A stretch of 64,000 bases of DNA from Cruorifilaria tuberocauda (taxonomy: Eukaryota > Nematoda > Chromadorea > Rhabditida > Onchocercidae). Numbering within the stretch: the stretch's first letter is position 1; each line of letters opens with the position of its first letter. A model generated the notes under the pieces. That model did no database searches and had not been told where the DNA came from. It saw only the letters and a list, made by a program, of their open reading frames with translations. Made by a program: the position numbers and the translations under genes. Below, piece after piece: positions 26,335-36,786 of the stretch. The stretch is from the NCBI GenBank assembly GCA_013365365.1, contig JABVXU010000033.1, forward strand, positions 124,001-188,000, given 5' to 3'.

Positions 26335-29300
26335 AATCATTCGAATTTCATCATCATAGTATGAAATAGAAGTGAAATATTTCAGAATTTCACATATATT
26401 TGTAAACATGAAAATTTTAATTGAATTTCTCAATGTCAATAATATATAACGATTTCGAATTGTTGTCAACTGATCGTTTATTTGATCACATATGGATTAA
26501 ATTAATTGTTTATCAACTACTACACAAAATGAAAGATTTCCTTCGATCAATAACTTCATGGATTAAAATAGAGTAACATAGAATATCTTTTGGAAGGATA
26601 TTCTGTATTACTCTTTCTTTAGCTTATATATCATGCGTACTTCTAAAAAATATCGTATGACATATAAGTTGAAGAAGTTATAATTGCGTAGCATATCACT
26701 CACAAAGCAAAACAGTTGATAATGATGTGTTTGTTTATCATTTATCTCAATTTTCCTTGCCTTATTTGCTTAACAAATATGCTACAACAGTAACCGCTAG
26801 TCTGTATCTATTTTAATTCCCTTTTTTTCTGTCAATTTTCTTTAATTTGAAAAGCAATTTTCCCATCCGGTACTTATTTCCCGCAAATAACATCAATATT
26901 TTTCAATAGCTGTATGAGGAAATTTTTACGAATATGCTTGGGAAAGAAATTTTCCGTATCATTCGACAAACAGTTTTTTTCTTTCTTTCAAATGTTCAGA
27001 AATTATTCATAAATTACAAAATCACTGCTCATTTGCTTTATTCATTATAATTTAGGTAATTTAAATCACATAGCATTTCATCTCTTTTCTTCGCAACAAC
27101 AAATTAGTGATATTTCAAAAATAACATCCTAATATAATTTATTAATTCTTTCAAATCGATATTTTTTATCCTTCGTTTGTGCAATATCAACGCATGTTCT
27201 TATCTTATCACCTGAACTCTTCTACATTCAGGTAATTGCATTGCCCGAAATACAATACCTGAATATCAGTATTTGCAAAGGATTATCAGATATAAACGGG
27301 GTCACCTCAATAATAATGAGGCATATCGGGATGTTCCGTTCTTAACTCATCGTTCAATTATGTTATCTAAGTGTACCATCAATCTTGAATTCTAAATTCA
27401 GAATATCTCTCAGAATATGGAGAATCACGCATCTGAAAATTTCATCTCAATCGATTCAATGCTTTCACATCTGATTAGATTACTATCGCATTCCTATAGA
27501 CAGAAAAAATCCTACCTGACGTTATCTCCTCCTAATTAGAATTATCAACTTTTTACTATAAATATATTAATTAATATCTCTTTTTTTCTCTCGCTCTCTT
27601 CTTTCTTCAGTCTCTCTCACATTCATTACTGTATGAATAATTACCAAGTAAGGAATTGATAAGTGGCAATTTTGACTGTCATACGGATAGTTACATCCGA
27701 AAAAATGCAACTATTAAGGTAACTTGTTCCTTTGCAATTTTTATATTGTTTTTTGTGAATTCATCAGGTTTCCGGTTCGTGGAGTGTGAAACCAATCTAG
27801 TAGGACCGAGAATTCATTCCTGGAACTTGTTCAGATTTCGCTGGAATATTGTCGCTAGAGATGCGAAATGACCTCGTTTTAGGACTGTAATTTTACTGAC
27901 TCAGTAAATAACTTAAAATTTGGAACTTACATTTGCCTACATTTATTTATTTCTTTCATTATCTGGTAGGCATATTTGAAAAGCTTGATTTCGAAATATT
28001 TTCTTAGATGATGAACATATTTCACTCGTACGTTAAAAGTGAACGCATTCAACACCTGGAAATTAAGATAGTGAAAATTTGAATTTATGGAACAAAACTG
28101 ATGAAATGAAATAAAGCTAGAAAAAAGCTTCATGTATTATTTTGATTATTCACAGAGTTTTGTGGCGAGAATTCAGAAAAAATTTGCTTGAAAATTCGAA
28201 ATGCTTTTTTTTCAGCGGTATCAATTTTACTTTTGGTTATCCAATTCGCTTCTTTTCCATTTCAAATGATATTTCCCTTTCCTGAAGGGAAGGGATTAAA
28301 CCTTTCCTGAAATTAAACAAAAAAATTAATCGCTGAAAGAGTGGCATTTCATTTCTTAGTTATTAGTTTTTTTTAACATCCAACCTTCGACAATTTCACT
28401 TTTCATGGCCAACAAAATGGGAGAATATTGACGAATTTCATTTGTTTTTTCCACTCAACAAATTAATTTTCTTTTTTCTTGCCCAACATTGTCTTTGATT
28501 TATTCATTTCAAATTTGTTTTTAAATTATGAATTGCTTCAATTTATTTCCTTTTCGCTTCCATTATTTTCACCTTTTATTTCATTTGTTTGCATACAATC
28601 AAACTGATTAAGCATTTTAAAAGTATAACTAAAAAAGTCTGAATCATATAACTTTCGGTATTGAATTAGCCAGAAATGCAATCACTAAAATCAACGAAAT
28701 ATCATTTCGTATTTTGATGATTTCGAATTGAGAAATTACTTCTTAACATTTTTACACGACTAAAATACAATTCCAGCACTTTTTTTGACCAAAATTTTAA
28801 ATATGCTAGAAATTTATAAAAATTGAAAAAAATTGAATGATTAGATGGATTTCTAACTGATACATTATTTCATGAATAGTATCAAATTATAATCATTATC
28901 AGAAGTATCATCAACATTATCAATCAGAATCATGGAGCCGAAATTTCACATTCTATGCATAAATTTATGTGTTATAATAGATATTATTAAGATATAATGA
29001 GAGGTGGAAAAGAATTTATCATGTGACAATTCTGAGATGTGACACCCACTTTCCCCGACCATTCTTCGACATCTTTTCCGTCCTGATATTGGTCTCCTTT
29101 GCCAACTATGTCAACAATTCTATACCTGTAATTTTAATTTGATTTTAATTCAGAAGGATTGTAGGATGAGCTGGTATCTTTTCCATCATTCCAAATGGCT
29201 GTACTTGTGAAGACTAGTTTGCTATTCTTGCTATTGTTGTTGTTGTTGTTATTTTTATTCAGTTCCTCAATTTGCTTTCTTTAAAAATTAACTTTTCCAA

Positions 29301-31800
29301 ATGCTAAATTTCAATTTCAATAATTTTTTCCTTCCAATAAACTCATATTATAACTTGATTAAAATACAAATGTTTCTTTAAGTTGCTTTAATACCATATA
29401 TTTTTAATTATAAATTAATTGAATTTTCAATCAATTAATTTTATTGTATTCTAACTTATTATTTTCATGCCAATATTGAATTTATTTAATTTGTATGTCT
29501 AAATTCTAATTTTTATTTATTTAATTTAGCATTTTCATTCTCGTAATATAACTTCTTTATATTCTTTTTTTCTCTCTGAACTCTTTTGAAGTGTTCAGTT
29601 TTTTGCTTTTTTTTCTTTTTTGAAATATTTACTTCAATATGAATCATTTGCTTCCATTCATATCTATCATTTAATTTCTCAAATGAATCAAATCTATTTC
29701 GTAATTCCCACTATGATAAAATTAAATTAAAGATCCTTAAAAGAATTTTTACATACTCCTAATGCCAACGCATTGCACCCGCTGTGATCCTTATCTTCTT
29801 TGACGCTGGAATTTGCACGATGATTTGGAAATTATTGTTATCATTTCACTCTGTACAGTTGTGTTTATCAAAAGTACTAATATATCATAATTACATTCCT
29901 CTTCTATTAATTAAATCAAGTTTTTCATGATTTTTATCGAAATACTTACTGGTTGATTGCATGCGAATAAGTTAATAATAATGACAAAAACTCTCTTTAG
30001 TGAGTTTAATTCTCGAAAGAGTAAACTAACTTGTTATTAGTATATATCCATTAAATGGAAAACGATTCTTTTTCGTTAATTATTCGATATTTTAATTTTA
30101 TTTTGGATTTTACCTTCTATTGTAATTATAAATTTTTTATTAAAAAAAAATGTTTATGAAAAAAAGTGAGATACGCTCAAGTTTTTCAAGAATTAACGTC
30201 AGCCTATCCTACTTTTTCTCTTGCACCTAAAATAATACTTCAAGTATCAGTCAAAAATTCTACTAACTTTTCAGTTTTCTAATATTCCTTTTAACATATC
30301 GCATAGTTCACCTTTCTTCCATGTTAATTTATAATTTGCAATTTTTTATTGCCGAAAATGATAAATTACGGCAGCAGTTCTGTTTGTTTTTTTTCTAAAA
30401 CAAATAAAATCATACAAAAACATTGTTGATTCATTTCAGTGTATCTTACAGAATTTTCTTTTTATATCACAACGAATGAATTTTCTAGTTGATTTCCTTT
30501 GATCGTAATATGCATTTTTCACTTGGCATGCCGGATTTTTACGTGACTCTCCACGTTTTCCTTCCTTTATTTGTATTCACTGAGTTGTCTATCTTTTCTA
30601 TGAGCATTAATCACTGATGTAGCAAATTTAAATCAATTTGAATTTTATCATCTTTATTACAACGATCGTTTATAGACGGATAGAGAAAGAAGGAAATACA
30701 TTATATATTTAACTCATTTACGCACTATTTACTGTAGCAATAATTATTTTTGTATATTTCATGCAAAGTGTTTTATTATAAAAATTTTTGAAATTTTCAA
30801 ATTCAATATTTTTGATTGCATTTATATAATCGACTGTCAATGATATTATCAATTTTGGTATTCATTTTCGAAATTTCATCGTCTTATATGGAAGTTATGA
30901 ACGGTATTATCGATGACACACGAAGGGACATTCAAATTTTTATCACCATTTTAAATCAAACAGCATTTCGCTTAGTGATACTATCACATGCAAAATCATC
31001 CCATCCTTTTCACCTCTTTTTGTTTCGTTCTCAATTGAATCAATGATATGATATGGTTTCTTATCGAGATTCTATACATTAACAAGTATTCCTATACGTT
31101 TTAATGGCTAACGTTTAGACTACTATAAAGCCTGAAATTTCATTTTTTTCAATTTTACAAGAATAAGATGATCAGTGAAAGGTAATCAAATATATTTAGG
31201 GACATTTAAAAATAATGCTAATGAATTTAGATAAATGCTATGATAATCTTAACGGATGAAACGAGATTCGATGTCATAATTATTGATGTCAACTGGTTTT
31301 CCATTTCGTTCCATTTATCATTTCAGGCAATTTCTTCAAAACAACTTTAGCCGCTTAATTTGCTTAAGAAAAATCATGAAATTCATTACATTACATGATT
31401 GATTGGATCAGATTTAAAAATTTTTTGATATCTTCGGTTTCCTGAAACAATCATAGGATGTAAAACAATTATAATTTTGATTTTAAATTAGAAATGTAAT
31501 TTCGAAAAGAATTCAAATGACGTGCAACTGATGGAATGCCAATAATGAAATGATTTCGTGAAGTATTAAGTTTCTTCTTTTTTCTAATCTTAAAATAAAT
31601 AGACTTTCATTAGCCAATTCCGGTTTCTAAGTTGTGAAAAATTTGTTTTCAAAATTCATTTCTTTCTTTTTCACTGTATGAATTATTTATTCTAATTCTG
31701 AATGTATTTAATTAAGCTAAAATTCAAATCTCAAATTTCTAAATCCTCGAATACTATCTTACATTTCAATGAATGACTGAAGATACCTTCATGCACCTAA
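26335..31800. other. AT-rich intergenic DNA, no supported gene
   Basis: Follows the transporter stop codon. The open frames here, such as one of 71 codons at 27656-27871, have non-ATG starts or no domain motif and no matching splice neighbours. Small features include a TTG-type trinucleotide run near 29235-29252 and many poly-T tracts. Nothing else could be supported. Confidence 0.55.
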
Positions 31801-31829
31801 ACAGAATTCTTAACCTTGCTTGCAAGCAA

Positions 31830-32110
31830 TCTGTGCTTTCCCTAGGGAAAAGAAAAAAGTAGTTTTTCCTCTTCCAATGTTCCAGCACGTCTCCGTGAAG
31901 GTCACTCATCCATTCATCATAAGCGCTTTTCAGATTCGGACGAAACCGCCCGGCAGGAGAGAAAACGCCGACTGCGATCGTTGCTTTGTTACTTTATCCT
32001 TCTACAGATTGTTACACAAATTCCTCTCTTCTTCCCTCCATAAACTAAACATTTAAATTTCAAACGCTCGCTGTCGGCCGTTTCTTCTATCGATAAGGCT
32101 TTGCTCCTCT
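31830..32110. other. GC-richer patch in AT-rich intergenic DNA
   Basis: Within an otherwise AT-rich desert this segment has several CpG-containing words (AAACCGCCCGGCAGG, AACGCCGACTGCGATCG, CGCTCGCTGTCGGCCG). A 78-codon plus-strand frame crosses it but shows no domain and no clear splice sites, and neither strand gives a convincing protein. It could be a promoter, a 5' untranslated exon or a noncoding RNA exon. Confidence 0.4.
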
Positions 32111-32310
32111 CTTTTCTCCTTTCATACATCCTTTGAAATGGTATTTGCCATTATTAAAACTTTACAGACATGTGGAGGAGAAAAAAGAAACTTCTTATCT
32201 GATAACAAACATGCCAGTTTGTTGTGGTACGAAGCTATGCTATTTGAAAAGGGGAGCTTATCACTTTCTTCCTCGCAATAGCAATCAATCTTTCACTGAT
32301 CTTCCCTTCC

Positions 32311-32311
32311 C

Positions 32312-32366
<55 letters not shown>
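32311..32366. repeat. (CT)n microsatellite
   Basis: A near-perfect CT dinucleotide run of about 56 bases with a single interruption (CTCTCTCC) near its left end. It falls inside a 102-codon frame that it largely creates, so that frame was not called as a gene. Confidence 0.97.
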
Positions 32367-32370
<4 letters not shown>

Positions 32371-32939
32371 CAGCTATCCTTGTGTTTTTTCCTTCTGTTC
32401 ATTCTCTACATTTTTTGTACGAATGTATTCAATTTTACTAAAAATTTTCTAAAATTGCTGATTTCATTAAAACTATACAGTTTCTTCCTTCAAAAATAAT
32501 AAAATGACGAATAAAAAATGTTCGAGACAATTTCAATTTTAAAGCGAAACAATTAAAGATCTTTCTAGGTCATAAGTATCATTCACTCATTTCCCGAATA
32601 TTGCATGAGCAGTTAATTCAAATATGTGAAATATCCTCTTTTCATCTTTCATGCTCAGGTAATACGAATGCCTTCCAGCAAGGGGATAAGAATAACGAAA
32701 ATTAATTCATCAATTTTTATTCATAAAACATTTCATTTTTTTTCTTCTTCCACAACTTCTTCCATTTACGATATTTATTCAACTTTTTTGAAGCTAACAA
32801 ATAATTTTTACTTTAAATTAGTTTTTTCTTTCTGCAAAATATCTAATAATTTTCAGTTCAAAATTTTCTTCATGACAAAACTGTTTTTTAAATTTTTTTT
32901 CCGGAAAAATACTTTCGAATTTTTTGCTGAATTTTATTG

Positions 32940-32972
32940 GATACTGTCAGTTTTACTAGTACTGATAGTATC
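32940..32972. repeat. 12-bp inverted repeat
   Basis: Arms GATACTGTCAGT (32940-32951) and ACTGATAGTATC (32961-32972) pair at 11 of 12 positions with a 9-base loop. No terminator-like or RNA-gene context is visible. Confidence 0.55.
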
Positions 32973-34139
32973 TTAGTACACTGTTCTGGCATAATTTTTC
33001 CTGTTAGAAAACTTTCATTTTTTATCTTTGAAGATAGAAAAACAAAAATGATATGTCAAGAGATTTCGCTGATGAAATGCAATTGTCGCATTACTGATTT
33101 AAAGGTAACAGAAGGCATAAGGATCATTCATGACCGAGAAATTTAAAAAGAAAAGATCGCCTTGATCTGATGAAATAGGCAAGTATCATCGAATGAGCCA
33201 TAAAATTCCTTTTTTAATTAAAGAGAATTATTCATAGGATTTATAATTTTGATCAATCCAAATGTATTGTAGAGTTTCCTATCGTAAATATTATCGTTTT
33301 TTGGAATTCATTTTATTTCATTGTTAATAAACATTGATTCCCCTTTATCAATTCCAAAGAGAAAGAAATTACTTTTCCTGATAACCTTTACTTATTCTCT
33401 CCGAGCCATTGTTTACATTAGTCAAATAGATTGTTGTATTCTCGAGATGCTCATTTAGTATTTCGCTTATATTTGCCTTTGTCTACGTTTCCTTCTTTCT
33501 GACCAATAAATCTCATATTGTTTATTGTTTACTGGTAGAGGAACTTTATTGTTATTCTTTGGTTTGAAATTTTCTCCAATTTTCAACATTTCCATTTACC
33601 ACTTTTATTTGTTAAACTTTTGATTTTCCTAAATAAATGTTATTTATTGTAAATTTAACATCAAAATTACACATACAATAAATTTTAATTTCCTATCTTT
33701 TCACAAAATAAATAACTTTGCTTGAAATTTGATCTCAATGGCTTTATGGCAACATATGATATGTTTGTTGATTGGTTCAGCTAAGAGAAAGTTTTATGAT
33801 ATTGGTAAATTTAATTAAAGAATAAAAATTTAACAGAATTATTTGAAACTTGAGCTTATCAGAGTAGACCGAGATGGGGGATTAACTGAGAGTTCAGATG
33901 CAATTGCAACATTCACCAAACTTAAAATTCTGAATTATTTTTAAATTTTCAATTGTGCAATTGCCATTTGCTAAAGCTGCATAACTCATCGAATTTATTT
34001 GCTTCTTTAAAATAGAGAGTGGGTCAACATTAGGTAATAGCGATATCACCGTGTGAAATTTCTATCTTGTTCTTCTTCCACTTGAAATATCACTGAAATT
34101 TTATATTCCCTGTCAGAGTTACTGTAAAGAATTTTTGAA

Positions 34140-34181
34140 TTTTGAAAGATTAGAAAAGAATTTTGAAAGATTAGAAAAGAA
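34140..34181. repeat. Exact 21-bp tandem duplication
   Basis: The unit TTTTGAAAGATTAGAAAAGA plus A occurs twice without a mismatch (34140-34160 and 34161-34181). It ends nine bases before the ATG of the long open frame at 34191. Recent slippage or duplication is likely, since no substitutions have accumulated. Confidence 0.9.
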
Positions 34182-34190
34182 TTCTGTCAG

Positions 34191-34649
34191 ATGAATCATA
34201 CAGCTTTCAGTCATTTCTTTAGACATATCCTCATCGTCTCTAGTTCAATTTTGTACAATTGTCTTATCATTTTTCTGAAACTTCAATTTACTTCAAACCA
34301 TTTCCTGAATCCAATGAGAAATCAGGTTTTTCTGAAAAGGTTTTTTATTCATAAGTTTTTATACTTAAATGTTAAAAAATTTCCTCTCAGAGCTGATATC
34401 CTGGATGTGATCGATCACTCATTTCAATTTGCTAAATCATCGATTAAATTGAGAAGAAATGATTATTTCAGTTTGTATTTTCTAAGTAAATTATCCAGTT
34501 ATTTTTCGAATCCTGAAATGAGCAGAACACGTGTTTCATCGCCAACAATCAGTCTTATCCTACCTCCATCCCAAATGTTCAGTCACTGCAAAAAGTTCTT
34601 AGCATCTCTTTCCATCTGTCCGTATCTTTCATCTTCGTTTCAGATTTAG
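34191..34649 (+). CDS. Open frame of 152 codons, unknown, possibly not a gene
   Basis: ATG-initiated uninterrupted frame of 152 residues, long for DNA this AT-rich. The product would be basic and rich in Ser, Phe and Leu. It has a hydrophobic stretch near the start (HILIVSSSILYNCLIIFLKL) that could be a membrane segment. No family is recognised and no splice partner was found. Codon use resembles the surrounding noncoding DNA (many TTT, AAA, TCA) more than the five clear genes. It may be a single-exon orphan gene, an exon of an unrecognised gene, or chance. Confidence 0.2.
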   Translation: MNHTAFSHFFRHILIVSSSILYNCLIIFLKLQFTSNHFLNPMRNQVFLKRFFIHKFLYLNVKKFPLRADILDVIDHSFQFAKSSIKLRRNDYFSLYFLSKLSSYFSNPEMSRTRVSSPTISLILPPSQMFSHCKKFLASLSICPYLSSSFQI

Positions 34650-34967
34650 CCTAAACCGAATCCATACTGTAAATGAAAATTGAAATACTTTCATCCTTCC
34701 AGCTTCTATCTATGCGCTACTGAAGCATCTATCAATGCATATTTAACATGGATTATCATGAAAATTTTCCTTTTAAACTATCGCTACCATTTTATGGTAT
34801 TTTACTTCCTTTTTTCCTTCCTTTTTCAGAATTGAATTTTACGATCGCTAATTGCGTAATCGTAAAATTCATTTCTTAAAATGAATTTCATGGAAAACGA
34901 AGAAAGACGATAAATGCTTCTTTTAAGAACATCTGTGACTCACACTGTTTTCAAAGAAACAATAAGA

Positions 34968-35132
34968 ATGTGTGCATGTGTGTGTCTGTCTGTATGTGTA
35001 AATGTGTGCATTTGTAATGTATGTAGATACGTGTACTCTGTATGCGTGTGTACGTATGCGTGTGTACGTGTGTGTGTCTGCATGTCCGTCTGTGTGTACG
35101 TATGTGTATGTGTGTATGTATGTGTATGTCTG
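34968..35132. repeat. Degenerate (TG)n / TGTATG microsatellite
   Basis: About 165 bases dominated by TG dinucleotides with interspersed TATG, TCTG and TACG words. It produces artificial Cys/Val-rich (plus) and His/Thr-rich (minus) open frames that are not genes. Confidence 0.95.
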
Positions 35133-36017
35133 CGCAACGTAAGAAGACTAAAATTGTGGAATGTTAGTCATTTGAATGTCAGTCACTCAGAGAATTTCAA
35201 AACTCAAATCAATGAAAGATGGAATTTTTGTAAAATTCAAACTGTCTGTGATGAATAAATCAGTGAGAAGCAATTTTTGGATTGATTGTGAACGAAACGA
35301 AAACATTCAACGGAAGTTATTTCATCAGAAATTTTAAAATTGATAATGAGACTTAAATGATTTTGTAATATTTTTAGGTTAATTTTTTCCACAAACAAAT
35401 TTCTCAACGAACTGCAATGGAATCCGTAAAGATTACTTTACAAAACCGGAATAGTATTTTACTGTTCCTTTCCATTGTTTTATTTTTTAATGTTATTAAA
35501 ATTGTAATAAGCAAATATTTTGATTAGCAGCAAATAAATCAACTACTTCTGATTGGAGATTTCCGTAATGAGTAATAAACTGAATGAAAGAAATTTTGCC
35601 GGAATTGTGAAAAAGCTTTTAATGATTTTCATTTAGTGCTTTCCGGAAAAAAGGCCGAATGTTGTCGCAAAAGAAAAAGGCTTGTCTTAGTGAATTTATA
35701 ACTAAAAATTGTTCTAATTTTTAGAGAACGTGATGGGGAAGAGAGATAGATGAAATGCTTTTCCGTAATTGCTACCTGTGTGACTCATCGATCATATTAA
35801 ATTGGATTTCATTTTACGAAACGGTGTCGTTGCATAACGTAATTCGTTTTATTATTACACTTATGAGCAAATTATCAGTTCCTCGTAATCAACACTTCAT
35901 CAATCAGTCTACTCATTTTTTCTTTTTTTAAGAGAAATAATTGAAGGCGAAATTGTTCATTGATAGATGATACTGTTATAAAATTTGATGGATATTATTT
36001 TGAAAGTGCTAACATTG

Positions 36018-36021
36018 CACA

Positions 36022-36054
<33 letters not shown>
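36018..36054. repeat. (CA)n microsatellite
   Basis: An uninterrupted run of about 17 CA dinucleotides following GCACAGA. The complementary type of repeat (TG) lies about 0.9 kb to the left. Confidence 0.95.
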
Positions 36055-36056
<2 letters not shown>

Positions 36057-36305
36057 ATATGCATAGCTGACACAATTTTATAATTATCATGATTAATTCT
36101 TCATTACTTGTGAACTGAACTATTTTCAAATCTTTTCCCTTTGATCGGAAATTGATATTTATTGACTTTATATCGATCGCCTTTTACAGCCATTCCAATA
36201 GCTTTTTTATGATTAGAATGTCAAATATATAGGCTTTAAACTCATGGTCCAATATTTATTTATGTATTCGTCATAAAATTAAACATCATTCATCTGTTAT
36301 GGCGA

Positions 36306-36347
36306 ACAAAATTCGATTCAACCTAACTTACACTATTTTTTTCAATT
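36306..36347. repeat. 42-bp exact direct repeat, copy 1
   Basis: Identical over 42 bases to 36745-36786. It begins ACAAAATTCGATTCAACCTA and ends in a T run followed by CAATT. The flanks diverge immediately on both sides. The 439-base offset and perfect identity point to a recent duplication or insertion rather than simple-sequence slippage. Confidence 0.92.
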
Positions 36348-36744
36348 AGGCAAATATCGCAGAATGCAAATTTTCAAAAGTTTCATAACAGCAGTGGAAA
36401 TATTGTTGCAAAAATGTTTAAGTGATTGAAATTAGTATTAGCATGAATTAGCATTGATACGAATGAATTATATTACTTCTAAGTGAACTTATCTTTCACT
36501 AATATGTAAACTAGCATACTTTTATATTTATGTTTGTATAGAAACGAGAAAAATCTAACACTTTTCTTGCATTTCCTTGATATAGAATTAAATTACGGAT
36601 GATGCTGTTAAAATATCTCTTTAAGTATAAAAAGTTCTTCTTGTTTTGTTTTAAAATTCCAATTTGATTGCAAACTTCCTACTCATCATTTGTTAAACTG
36701 ATATCTTCTTTCACTCTGTTTTAGCTCCACAAATTTTTTCATTT

Positions 36745-36786
36745 ACAAAATTCGATTCAACCTAACTTACACTATTTTTTTCAATT
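36745..36786. repeat. 42-bp exact direct repeat, copy 2
   Basis: Second copy of the element at 36306-36347, in the same orientation. The DNA between the copies carries no recognisable open frame or transposase motif. Confidence 0.92.

Noticed and set aside
26197..26469. 90-codon minus-strand frame over the end of the transporter gene
   Set aside because: It overlaps the last transporter exon, which has clear homology and phase; the minus frame is a shadow.
32133..32441. 102-codon plus-strand frame with a Leu-Ser repeat
   Set aside because: The repeat is the translation of the CT microsatellite; outside it the frame shows no coding character.
32626..32976. 116-codon plus-strand frame
   Set aside because: Almost entirely Phe, Ser, Lys and Ile from T- and A-rich DNA; no motif, and the ATG lies in background sequence.
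34914..35258. Cys/Val-rich 114-codon frame and its His/Thr-rich minus-strand counterpart at 34940-35137
   Set aside because: Both are produced by the degenerate TG microsatellite; no domain and no splice context.
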